NCBI GenBank assembly: GCA_030512335.1
Contig: JAULSU010000004.1
Location: 4,774,001 to 4,838,000, forward strand
Direction of reading: 5' to 3'
Length of the DNA: 64,000 bases
Source of the DNA: Immersiella caudata
Taxonomy: Eukaryota > Ascomycota > Sordariomycetes > Sordariales > Lasiosphaeriaceae
Shown piece by piece: positions 55,487 to 64,000 of this stretch. Position 1 is the stretch's first letter. Each line of letters opens with the position of its first letter. A program made the position numbers and the translations under genes. The notes beneath the pieces are model-generated. The model made no database searches. It was given only the letters and a program-made list of their open reading frames with translations, and was not told the DNA's origin.

Positions 55487-56797
55487 ATGCATGGCAGAGT
55501 TCATCTCAGCTCTGCTCAGCCAAGGGCTGCCCTCGGCCCCGCAGTGACCAACGGAAGCTTGTGGACAAAGATCAACATCGACGGAGAGGAAGAAGATGCC
55601 GGCGGTGCAGCATCGCCAATTGTGGGGCATTACGTGCACCTGGGTCAGAAGCAAACCAGACCGGGCGTGTGCAAGAGATCCTCGAGGGACAAGCCAATTG
55701 GTCCTAGATCAGCATCTCGAGGGCAACGGCGCTCCGCGCTCCGGAGGGACTCCGAAGAGGACGACGAGGGCGATGATAACGATGTGGACAGCGGCCGGGA
55801 CAGCCAGGGCGACAGCAATGCCAGACACCAGAAACGCTACCTCGCTTGCCCGATGTACAAATACGACAAGACGCGACACAGAGGTTGTTCTCGCCTGCAG
55901 CTGACCCGCGTTCGGGACGTCAAGCAACACCTCGTCCGCCGCCATCGCATGCCCATATACTGCCCCATTTGCAAGGAGAGCTTTTCCGACGAGAAGTCCC
56001 GGGACCTTCACACCAACAAGCTAGCCTGCACGAAGGCCGCTGGCGGCGTTTCGATTGCGGGGATCACGGAAGAACAGAGGGATGCTCTGAGCCGACGCGT
56101 GAACCGCAGTCTCAACGAAGCTGGGCAGTGGAACAGCATTTGGGACATCCTCTTTCCAGGCGCACCCCGACCTGGAAGCCCTTACGTGGCCAACAAGATG
56201 GAGGAGGCAATCGACAGGATCCTCAGCTGCTGGCAAGACCAACGCTCTACACTCATCGAGGAGTTCAAAACGAGGCACGGGAGCGCGAACCTCGACTCCC
56301 AGTTGCTTTCGACCTCCTCTGAGCTGGTCGAGATCTTGCTTGGGCGCGTCCGTGAAACAATGGTAGATCCTCCATCGGCCAGCCGCGAACAAAGTTCCGC
56401 CATGTCTACCAGCATCCCGGCGAGACCGAGCGGTGAAGGCAGCCCCGTCGCATCGTTCTCAAACCTGTTCGAAACCAACGCGCTGTTGTCACCGCCCGAT
56501 GACATGGCTCTCTCGCCTTTCATCGACTCTTGCGGCGCAGTTACGCTTCATGCTGACGCATTTGTCGACATGTCACCGGTGTCGCTCTCCTCGTCAGTGG
56601 AGCTCAGCAGCTGTCTCGAAGACCCACTGTGCTCATCGCTCAGCACTGATTCCTCGCTTCTGTGGCTGTCTCCAGGAGAGCAGATCTCAGCATCCAGCAC
56701 ATCTTGGGATCAAGAAGGATTGTCAACCGTGGACTTGGATCACATCGACTTCTCGCAGTTCATTCCTGAGCCTTCATATGATATGGAACTGGGGTGA
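55487..56797 (+). CDS. Fungal zinc-finger protein, cluster member 3
   Basis: A single exon encodes 436 residues from the ATG at 55487. A charged N-terminal region with a DDEGDDNDVD tract precedes the module CPMYKYDKTRHRGC, VKQHLVRRH, CPICKESF and DLHTNKLACT, then WNSIWDILFPGAPRPGSPYV. The C-terminal 180 residues are Ser-rich and acidic, ending IDFSQFIPEPSYDMELG, which could be an activation-type region. It shares its core with members 1 and 2. An upstream splice acceptor cannot be excluded, since the frame is open a little before the ATG. Confidence 0.75.
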   Translation: MHGRVHLSSAQPRAALGPAVTNGSLWTKINIDGEEEDAGGAASPIVGHYVHLGQKQTRPGVCKRSSRDKPIGPRSASRGQRRSALRRDSEEDDEGDDNDVDSGRDSQGDSNARHQKRYLACPMYKYDKTRHRGCSRLQLTRVRDVKQHLVRRHRMPIYCPICKESFSDEKSRDLHTNKLACTKAAGGVSIAGITEEQRDALSRRVNRSLNEAGQWNSIWDILFPGAPRPGSPYVANKMEEAIDRILSCWQDQRSTLIEEFKTRHGSANLDSQLLSTSSELVEILLGRVRETMVDPPSASREQSSAMSTSIPARPSGEGSPVASFSNLFETNALLSPPDDMALSPFIDSCGAVTLHADAFVDMSPVSLSSSVELSSCLEDPLCSSLSTDSSLLWLSPGEQISASSTSWDQEGLSTVDLDHIDFSQFIPEPSYDMELG

Positions 56798-57716
56798 CGT
56801 TGATATTCTTCTTGGCTCTTCCTCAGCATGTCTCTCAATCTTTGCGCCTTCACTCGAACCCTATTTTGCCGAGGACCACAGTTGCCACGGTGGGGAGTTA
56901 GTATGTCCATGACGGACGGGAAGACTTCTGCACCTGGACTGTTGGACCCTGCTGAGGAGTAGTATTGGATAAGCGAAATCTATCTCACATCGGTTGTTTT
57001 ACTTGGGTATCACTACTAGTTCAGGAGTTCGGAGTGTTCTTTTTGAAGCTTTGGAGATCCCGCAAGGGACTTTGCGGCTTAACTTACGAAACTTGTAGCA
57101 ATCGATTTCATGGTTTAGCACAATTGATCTTGCAGGCGTATGTCACTTCAATAGCAGGCTTACACTTGTGATCAATGCTGGGGAAATGTTGCAAACAAGC
57201 TTGATCCTCGCACCCAGCAAGGACGAAGACTTATGCCACAAATCGGCAATCTTCCATACGAAGCGCCCACATCTAACCTCCCAGAAGTGCTCCACGCAAG
57301 AGGGCTCGCCGCTGCGCCCAAGCCCCCCCCCAGACCGATATCACAAGACAAGACCAGAGCTTCACCACAGCCAGCTGGTTTCTCGGAGTACGAGATTGAA
57401 TTGATCGTATTCCCGTGGCGGTGCCCCTCTGTCAGCGACGTGTATCAATGTTTCATCTTACTCAGCAGGCGACGGTGCGAATCTGTGCTCGTATCACTGA
57501 CAGGATAATATCGCGTGTCCGCAGTGTTGCATTGCCGTATATTGAGCCGGTCGCCACCGCACGGAGCCCCCGCTGTCAGATGGAAACCTGAGAAACCATT
57601 CTGCACGACCATGACTCCATATAAAAGGGGCGATGATGGCTTCGTCTGAAGCTTGATTCAACAAAACCAACACCAACTTCCACTTTCCAACTGAGTCTAC
57701 CAGTCTTACTACCAGA
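56798..57716. other. Intergenic with a TATA box
   Basis: No gene between the third zinc-finger gene and the DUF7907 gene. A consensus TATA box (TATAAAAG) lies at 57620-57627, 90 bp before the next start codon. Confidence 0.45.
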
Positions 57717-58412
57717 ATGCATCCTCCCATCCTCCTCTCCCTCCTCCCCACCCTCATCTCCGCCTCCTGCGTCCCCCTTTCCTCCGGCTCCCGCGGCTTC
57801 CGCCTCGTCATCAACGTCACGGACCCCTCACACGATCTAACGCCCCCCATCCACAACACCTATTTCAACCTCGTGCATATTGGCCCCGCCCAAAACCGCG
57901 CCATCGCCGCCTCCACCCCCGGCCCCACCTTCTACCAAAACGGCACTTCTTCCTCCTCTTCCATCTCTTTCACCACCACCCTCACCGACGGTGGCACACC
58001 TCCCTTCCCCGAAGGGATAACCTACCAGCAAGAAGCCACAGACGAACACGGCGCAGGGATCTACGTCAACGCCGGATCAGGAGCACAGAATGTGAAAATG
58101 ACGAGACTGTTCAACCCCCTTTCATATCTCACGATTCTGAACGAGGTAATCGGCTCGAGCTTTGTGGGGTGCAACGGGACGATCCCGTATTACGGTAGCG
58201 AGAGGCAGTTTCAGGTGATTAACTGGGTTACGACGACGAGGAACGCGACGGGGACGCATCTGGTGATTCCGGAGGGGTGCGTGGCGGTGAATTTGGTGCC
58301 GGAGTGTGCAGTCTTGGAGGCGTTGCCGGTGGATGCGAAGTCGTCGCATGAGTGGGCGCAGGAGGTTAGGTGTTATGAGGGGGTTAGGGGGGTGAAGTGG
58401 AGTGGGAATTAG
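57717..58412 (+). CDS. Secreted DUF7907-type protein
   Basis: A single exon encodes 231 residues. The signal peptide (MHPPILLSLLPTLISASC) is followed by FRLVINVTDPSHDLTPPIHN, HIGPAQNRAIAAS, and later FVGCNGTIPYY and IPEGCVAVNLVPECA, the arrangement of the DUF7907 family of small secreted fungal proteins. Several N-glycosylation sites (NVT, NGT, NAT) are present. Function is unknown. A TATA box at 57620-57627 supports the chosen start. The gene converges on the ankyrin gene, whose stop is 90 bp away. Confidence 0.78.
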   Translation: MHPPILLSLLPTLISASCVPLSSGSRGFRLVINVTDPSHDLTPPIHNTYFNLVHIGPAQNRAIAASTPGPTFYQNGTSSSSSISFTTTLTDGGTPPFPEGITYQQEATDEHGAGIYVNAGSGAQNVKMTRLFNPLSYLTILNEVIGSSFVGCNGTIPYYGSERQFQVINWVTTTRNATGTHLVIPEGCVAVNLVPECAVLEALPVDAKSSHEWAQEVRCYEGVRGVKWSGN

Positions 58413-58502
58413 GGGTGGCTTTTTTTTTGGGGGGGTGGTGGGAAGGGGGGTTGAAGGATAATGATATATGGGTAATAAAATGGAGGGGATACGAAAATAG
58501 AC

Positions 58503-61048
58503 CTATCCTGCACACCCGTTTCGAACCAAAGCCTCTGCCATGCGCGTCATGCCAACCTTCTTCGCCATGGCAAGCGGCGTTTTGCGCTCTGGATTCTGGA
58601 CGTTTTGCATGTCCGCGCCGCCATCGCTCAGCAGTGCGTAAATGTTTTCAAAGTCCTCCAACGAAGCTTCCTGGGCTAAAGTCGCAAAGACGGGCTGGTG
58701 AGCAACTGTCCAGCCGTCCTTATCCCTGGCGTTGACATTGGCGCCGTGCGAGATGAGAAGCCGGACCAAGTCGGCCTTCATTTCCCGAACGGCTATGTGG
58801 AGCGGCGTCTTCCCGTAAGAGTCCGCGGCGCTCACAATGCTCCCAGCTGCTACCAGCATTGTGGCGCAGTCGAGGTAGCCATAAAATGCTGCCCAGTGAA
58901 GTGCGGTTCGATGTTCGAAGTCGCGCGTCTCTGTGCTGGCGCCACCAGCCAGGAGGGCTTGGACGGCGTCGACGTCGTTCTTGAATATGGCCCAGTGGAG
59001 TGGGGGAAAGCCGCAGATGTCTCGGGAGTTGACAGCACTCGGGTCCAACTCGATGGCTTGCTCGATGCTGATGTTGCGCCGCCCGAGTAGGGCTTCGTGG
59101 ATGATGCTCAAGCCGTACTCTTCCGGATCGCCAAGCCCTTGAATTTTCTGTAACGCTGCTGAAGCCTCGGGAAATCGTGTTTGTACTCCCATGTTCAATA
59201 GGAATACTGCCTGCGATGCTGGAGATCTGACGTATCCTCGTTAGCCGTGCCCCGGTAGTATGCATGCAAGGAGTTGACGTACTGGCCCAAGTTGTTCTTG
59301 CGCGTGACATCTGGGTCTACGTCAACGAGGAAGTCGGTAATCGCCCACTGGCGTCGATATACCGCCCGCTGGTACCAATTAGCGCAAAAGTCTACGTTGA
59401 TGTCGAAACACTCACCAAGAGCAGAGATACGCCGTGTTTGTCGATATCTGTTGGAAATGCGTCTTTCCTAGACATGAGGCTTTGCAGGCGTGCGAGGTCG
59501 CTATCCCTGATGGCCGCCCAGACGTTGTGGCTCTCTGGTATGATTCTGGGCACCCTGAGATGCAGCGACGCGCCAGCGCCCGTCAACGAGTCACACGAAA
59601 GCGACATGTAAAGAGCTCTTCGGAGCAGCCATGTTGGAAACGAGTAACGCAGCTGAGCTGAGCGCATGGATTGGTTTCGGCACCCCGGATGGTCACAGGG
59701 CCTTCGGTGGAAGACGGGTGCCGTGTTGTAAGCGAGAAAAAGCCTGCCAACCACCTGGGTGGCATAGCCAGGGCTCTGCTTGTACGTGAACTTGTGACAC
59801 TGGCACTTGCACGTCGTCGCACAGCGCCAACGAACGGCCACCTTGAGTTCCAGATTGCCCGTGGTGTCTGGTATCCGGTCCTTGCTAGATGAAGGCTCGC
59901 CGTTTGGACGAACACCTGAGCGTAGAGTTAGCACGATGTTGGAGCACATTGAGCGATGGTCCTAACCTGGCAAAGAAACCACCCTTCTCACATTCGTCTC
60001 GGCCTGGGTTACGTCACCGTCCGGCGCCGCAGTGACCCCACCCTGCATTTTGTCCAGCCTGAGAAAGATTGACTCCAAAGTGGCCGATGCGGAGGTCAGT
60101 CCGACGACGGTAGACTCTTCCACCATCCCAACCCTCCCTGCGAGGTCGCTCAGGCTTGACTGGATCTTGTTCAGCGAGATTTGGAGATCCCGGGAGGAGA
60201 CACCCTCGTTGCTGAAACTACCTTGGGTAGTCTTCGCACGCTCGACCGAGTCGATTCCGGCGCGTGACGTCTCTGCGTTGGAAGCCAAAGGGTCCGAGTG
60301 AGACGACGATGATGTGACACCAATGGATTGGATCATGTCTTTGATCACATCCATTGATGATTTTAGGTCTTCGATAGAGGCCGCTGCGTCGTCGATCTTG
60401 CGGCCAACGTCTTGGGACTGCGTTTCCGTTGCTTGGCAAACATCAAGAATGAGCATACCTTGAGCGAAGCTGAAGAGAGCAAGGTAAACCTTAGTACTAG
60501 GCCATCAGGTTTGGACATGAGCAGCTTTCATACCTCTGGGACTGTTGCACGGCTGCGAGGACATCTGCAAGGGCTACCCTTTGGTTATAGATCTGATCTC
60601 GGAGTTGCATCAACTTGGGCTTGATCGAGGCCCACTTCATCGATGACACTGTTTCTGAACTTGCACCGTCGCGGCCACTTCTGTTTGGCGTCTTCAGGGC
60701 CCTTTGGGTTTCGACATGAAGCCGGTTCATCTTTGACTCCAAGCTTGCCACGATGTACCGTAGGTTACCCAGGTCTGGGAGCACTGAGGATTCGCTTGGC
60801 GCGGCGAGTGTCCGCAGGACATCTTGAGCAAGTAAGAGGTAACCTCGAACGGTGTTGAGCTAGTGGGTATCAGCCATAACCTGAACGTCTTTTGCGCTGA
60901 TGGAAAGATGAGTACAAACCTCATTCTGCAGGTCCAGGAACTCGCCTGGGGCCTCGTGCAACGATGCGAGGGTCCGGATTCCAGATGCAACCAGCGCGAC
61001 CGCCTGGTAAAGGGCTACAACAGCCGCGGTGATGCTAAGAGGGTCCAT
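58503..61048 (-). CDS. Ankyrin-repeat protein with a fungal STAND-type N-terminus
   Basis: Six exons: 60920-61048, 60534-60859, 59967-60469, 59416-59915, 59279-59368 and 58503-59210; all phases agree, giving 751 residues. The N-terminus (MDPLSITAAVVALYQAVALVASGIRTL) is the fungal N-terminal domain found on STAND proteins. Coiled-coil-like helices follow (about 155-310). Around residue 345 is RWRCATTCKCQCHKF, then a hydrophobic stretch and CDHPGCRNQS, a Cys module seen in related ankyrin proteins. Four to five ankyrin repeats occupy the last 230 residues (GFPPLHWAIFKND, RTALHWAAFYGYL, KTPLHIAVREM). There is no NACHT. It is probably a signalling or incompatibility-associated protein; the role is inferred. 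Exon 5 (30 codons) was set by a CTAAC branch site and the frame of exon 6. Confidence 0.78.
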
Positions 61049-61269
61049 ATCTATTGGTGGCGTCGACAGCGAACGATGGCGCTAGAACTGGTTAGAGGAC
61101 AAGGAGAGAATAAAGGATATCGTCTGGAGAGGGACTCGCCCCATCGTGGCGTGACGCAGTGCTACCCCGCAGGCAGAAGCAGCCCCTCCGCGAGCACCTG
61201 ACGCGACGGGATGCAGCGGCATGATTGGCCAGGCTGCTGGTGCTGTAGGATTCAGCGCTGGAAAAGTCC
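61049..61269. other. Short gap upstream of the ankyrin gene
   Basis: 221 bp between the dehydratase stop and the ankyrin gene start, both on the minus strand. Nothing recognised. Confidence 0.4.
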
Positions 61270-62292
61270 CTAGGTATTCATAATGTCCCGCAGCACATGT
61301 GGCTCTACATTGCTCCCGGTAATAATGGCCCCGATGCGAATCTTTTCCCCCTTCTTTCCTGCATAGGCATGTTTCTTGAAATCCTCGTCATAGAGGACTA
61401 CGGCCAAGCCAACTGCAGCGCTCGGCTCTATCACCATCCCTGTGGTTTGGACAAAAAGCTTCATGGCCCTCTTGATATCGCGGTCCGTCGCCGTATAAAT
61501 ACCCTCCACATAACGCTTGTCGCTAATGTACTCCCATGGTAGCGGGCTGATGGATAGGAGTAGCCCATCGGCGATGGTTGTCGAGCCCTCGTTGTGCTCA
61601 ACGTGTTCGATCCGTTTCCCCTCGCGGAGCCCACGCGCGCCGTCGTCGGCGTTGTCCTCTGCGGGTTCGGCGCCGAAAACCCGTGTGTGGCTATCACGGA
61701 GCGCGATGCCCAAACCAGCCAGCAGACCGCCGGAGCCGCACGGAGCAATCACCATGTCCAGTTCCCCGAGCTCCAGGCCGATTGTTCCCTGCCCGAGGAT
61801 GGTGTCGATGCTGTTGCCCGAAGGGACAAGCCTTGCTCCCGTCTCCTTGCGGACTTGTTGCGTCATGGCCGTCAGCTCCGAGGAAGAGTTCCCGGAGAAA
61901 TAGACCTGAGCGCCAAGCGCCCTCACCGCTGCCACTTTCCCGCTCGGCGTCGCCCGGGGCATGACAATGTGAACCGGTATCGTCGCACCAAGGCTCTCGG
62001 AGAGGTCCCGTGCCGCTGTGCACAATGCTTTTGCATGGCTACCTGAGCTTGCCGCAATAACGCCGTGTCTGCAACACTCGTCTGCCGATTTCAAAAGGGA
62101 GTGCGTTGCGCCTCGAATTTTGAAGGATCCTGTATACTGAAGGTTCTCGCACTTTAGGAACAGCTCCGCAGCAACGTCGTAGGATTTTGAAGCGATGGAG
62201 GAGAGCTCGGGCAGTGTGATGACAGGGGTGCAAACAACTTTGGAGGAGATCAACTTGTGTGCATCCTCCACATCGGCTCGTGTCAGCTCCAT
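61270..62292 (-). CDS. PLP-dependent serine/threonine dehydratase or serine racemase family
   Basis: A single exon encodes 340 residues, normal for the monomeric serine-racemase and hydroxyaspartate-dehydratase branch of fold type II PLP enzymes; no regulatory ACT domain is present. TGSFKIRGA holds the PLP-binding Lys at 58. GSGGLLAG (186-193) is the phosphate-binding loop. The loop that normally reads SSGNHAQ is SSGSHAKA (82-89), so the Asn that contacts the PLP ring hydroxyl is replaced by Ser. A final TGSN replaces the common SGGN. The enzyme probably deaminates or racemises a hydroxyl amino acid; the substitution may alter activity. Cytosolic location is expected. Confidence 0.82.
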   Translation of the reverse strand: MELTRADVEDAHKLISSKVVCTPVITLPELSSIASKSYDVAAELFLKCENLQYTGSFKIRGATHSLLKSADECCRHGVIAASSGSHAKALCTAARDLSESLGATIPVHIVMPRATPSGKVAAVRALGAQVYFSGNSSSELTAMTQQVRKETGARLVPSGNSIDTILGQGTIGLELGELDMVIAPCGSGGLLAGLGIALRDSHTRVFGAEPAEDNADDGARGLREGKRIEHVEHNEGSTTIADGLLLSISPLPWEYISDKRYVEGIYTATDRDIKRAMKLFVQTTGMVIEPSAAVGLAVVLYDEDFKKHAYAGKKGEKIRIGAIITGSNVEPHVLRDIMNT

Positions 62293-63253
62293 GATCAGAG
62301 AGAATGAGCTCTAGGCTGGGCTCTGAAAATCTGGGGAAGCCGGTATGCAGAGTCTGGGTATTAATACTACCTCCGCACCCTTTGCCCGTGCTGAAACGGC
62401 CCGCTAGCTTGGCCAAGCAAATTAGGGGGCGGCTGGTGGGTGCGTCGGCCATGGAGTGATGCCGCACGCTCGGGCATCAGGCGGCCTTGCCGCTCCTCTG
62501 ACGTGCTGAGGTACTTAATATATCTGCACGACTATGGGTGTCCTTGTATGGCCAACATACTATCTTTTTTTTAAACGATAGCTGTGGTCTTCGGTATCTC
62601 CGAAGCAAATGCCGGTTGATTGGTTGATTGATTGATTGTGTCCGCTAGTGGAGTGTGTAAGGGCACATCGACATTCGCCAAGTCTCCCCCCCCCTCCCCC
62701 CCTCAACCCCTGGTCGGAGCCCTGGAGGGTAGACGATAACCCAGGCCAGGGGTTATATTACATTAACCCGCTAACCCGCTACAGATTTTCAGATAAGCCG
62801 CTGGTGCGTCAAACTTTGCCCTTTGACGGAGAGAGGGGGAGAGGGAGAGAAAGAGAGAGGGAAAGAAAGAGAGAGGGAGAGAAAGAGAGGGGGAGAGAAA
62901 GAGAGAAAAGAGAGAGAGAGAGATTGACGGAGCGAGAGACTGAGACTATGAGAGTGAGAGGTTTTTAGATAGATAATTGCGGTAAATGTATGGCCCGTGG
63001 GTCGAGATTAAAGACGCTGAGCCGCACATGGTTCTGCGGAAGTCGCGGTGTCCCCGTTCCTCCGAATGATGATACAGCGTATCGACCCCCAGACGTCAGT
63101 GACCGCTTCCACAGGCACGCGCAGGGCTTCCGCGAATGCTATGGGCTGAAGCCATTTGGGATGGTTCATGCGCGCTTCGGAGCCCCAATCCTCCATCTCC
63201 CGTTTCACATGCGCCCACAGACCTGTCGTTTTCGCCCACGTCTCGGCGGGCGC
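62293..63253. other. Intergenic with a GA-rich low-complexity run
   Basis: No gene supported. It includes the presumed dehydratase promoter on the left, a C-rich patch (about 62684-62702), and the GA-rich tract listed separately. Confidence 0.45.
62827..62945. repeat. GA-rich low-complexity tract
   Basis: About 120 bp composed almost entirely of G and A on the plus strand in GAGA, GGGA and GAAA units. An open frame through it codes only for Arg and Glu repeats and is not taken as a gene. Confidence 0.9.
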
Positions 63254-64000
63254 TCAGGGTTTGAAACGCACAAAGTTGTTGTTAGCGCGGACGAGGAATA
63301 TCGGCGCTTCCTGTTTGATGCTGACGATGAAGGTCTTTGGCGACTCCTCGTCTGCCTCGATATCGAGGGTGTCTTCGTCGCTTGGTGATGGGTTGGCGCT
63401 GTCGACAAAGTTTTGATAGATCTCGGCGTATTGCTTGTCAGAGAGGTAGACCGCGAATCGATATTCCTTGATCTTGCGATTTTGATCTTTGACTTGATCG
63501 CATGTGATGTCAAGGAGGCAGGTTGGGATAGCCTGCAACGCCATTGTGATGTTGAACAACGTCTCGCCCTCCCGGTTTGCAATTTCCAGATAAGGGGGTT
63601 CTTGGGACGGCACGCCCAGCAGCAGAGATAAGTAGTTCTTGTGCTGGGCCATCGAAAGCAGTTGCCCTGGTTGGTCACGATTGTGAGCCATCAAGACGCG
63701 GGGGAACCGCAGAAGACATGCATGTTGTGGAACCGTAGCTTGCCTTTCTGAAGCAGACAAGGATGTCGACATTTAGAGGGATGGCGACCCCATCGGCAAA
63801 AACAAGGCGAGTCTCGGGAAGCGCCCCTATTTGACTTGTCCAGTACGCCGCTTTATGGAGCTTTCCCGTTTGGACGCAGAGCCTCGAGCCGTGAGGACGA
63901 AGGGCCATAGAAGCCGGACAGCCCTGGGGACAACGAGACAGCAGGTAGCCAGATACGGCCCGCCCTGATAAGGGCGGATTTCAGCGATGACCGCTGGAAG
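63254..64000 (-). CDS. Unknown protein gene, 5' end beyond the window
   Basis: The 3' exon ends at 63254 and includes MAQHKNYLSLLLGVPSQEPPYLEIAN, ITCDQVKDQNRKIKEYRFAVYLSDKQYAEIYQ and an acidic stretch before FVRFKP. A second segment (about 63720-63950) reads YLLSRCPQGCPASMALRPHG and ETRLVFADGVAIPLNVDILVC and may be an upstream exon, joined across an intron near 63680-63715 that I could not fix exactly. I do not recognise the family. The gene continues past the right edge. Confidence 0.4.

Noticed and set aside
62827..62945. Open frame coding for Arg/Glu repeats in the GA-rich tract
   Set aside because: Pure low-complexity translation without a promoter, homology or flanking exons.

Overview
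The window looks like a nuclear segment of a filamentous ascomycete (Pezizomycotina, most likely a sordariomycete). The evidence is short spliceosomal introns of about 49-90 bp with GT...AG ends, compact genes on both strands, and fungus-specific families: HET, SesB-NACHT-ankyrin, DUF1996, DUF3176, DUF7907, LysM and a PEBP protein. I saw no rRNA, tRNA or CRISPR array. Exon borders below were worked out by hand from splice signals and reading-frame continuity, so each is a prediction.

Left part (1-16 kb): a Tos4-like FHA cell-cycle protein runs off the left edge, followed by a palmitoyl-protein thioesterase, a secreted LysM protein and a MYND-finger protein. A repeat-rich stretch then holds a dead ankyrin gene, the first copy of a solo-LTR-like repeat, a mucin-like membrane protein and an AT-rich island abutting the 3' remnant of a membrane-protein gene.

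Middle (16-43 kb): a 1,240-residue NLR (SesB-like hydrolase, NACHT, ankyrin); a second repeat copy; a PEBP protein carrying a long poly-serine tract; an Ayr1-like reductase; a DUF1996 secreted protein; an 858-residue unknown; an SGNH esterase; a HET-domain protein; and a very long CorA-like gene. The CorA-like gene is broken twice: a repeat copy sits in its first exon and there is a nonsense codon just before its membrane segments. Next come a gene for a retrotransposon-type beta-barrel domain and a seven-helix membrane protein.

Right part (44-64 kb): a block of pseudogenes (two methyltransferases and a DUF3176 membrane protein) with several C-to-T type stops; a ricin-B-like lectin; three related zinc-finger genes; a DUF7907 secreted protein; a six-exon ankyrin gene; a serine/threonine dehydratase-like enzyme; and part of an unknown gene at the right edge.

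Two themes recur. Recognition or incompatibility-type genes are frequent (NLR, HET, a STAND-associated ankyrin gene and a dead ankyrin gene). Gene decay is frequent and mixes repeat insertion with nonsense mutations, several of them in the CpA-to-TpA context expected of RIP. The secreted proteins (LysM, DUF1996, SGNH esterase, lectin, DUF7907) suggest an organism that interacts with host tissue or plant debris; that last point is inference.
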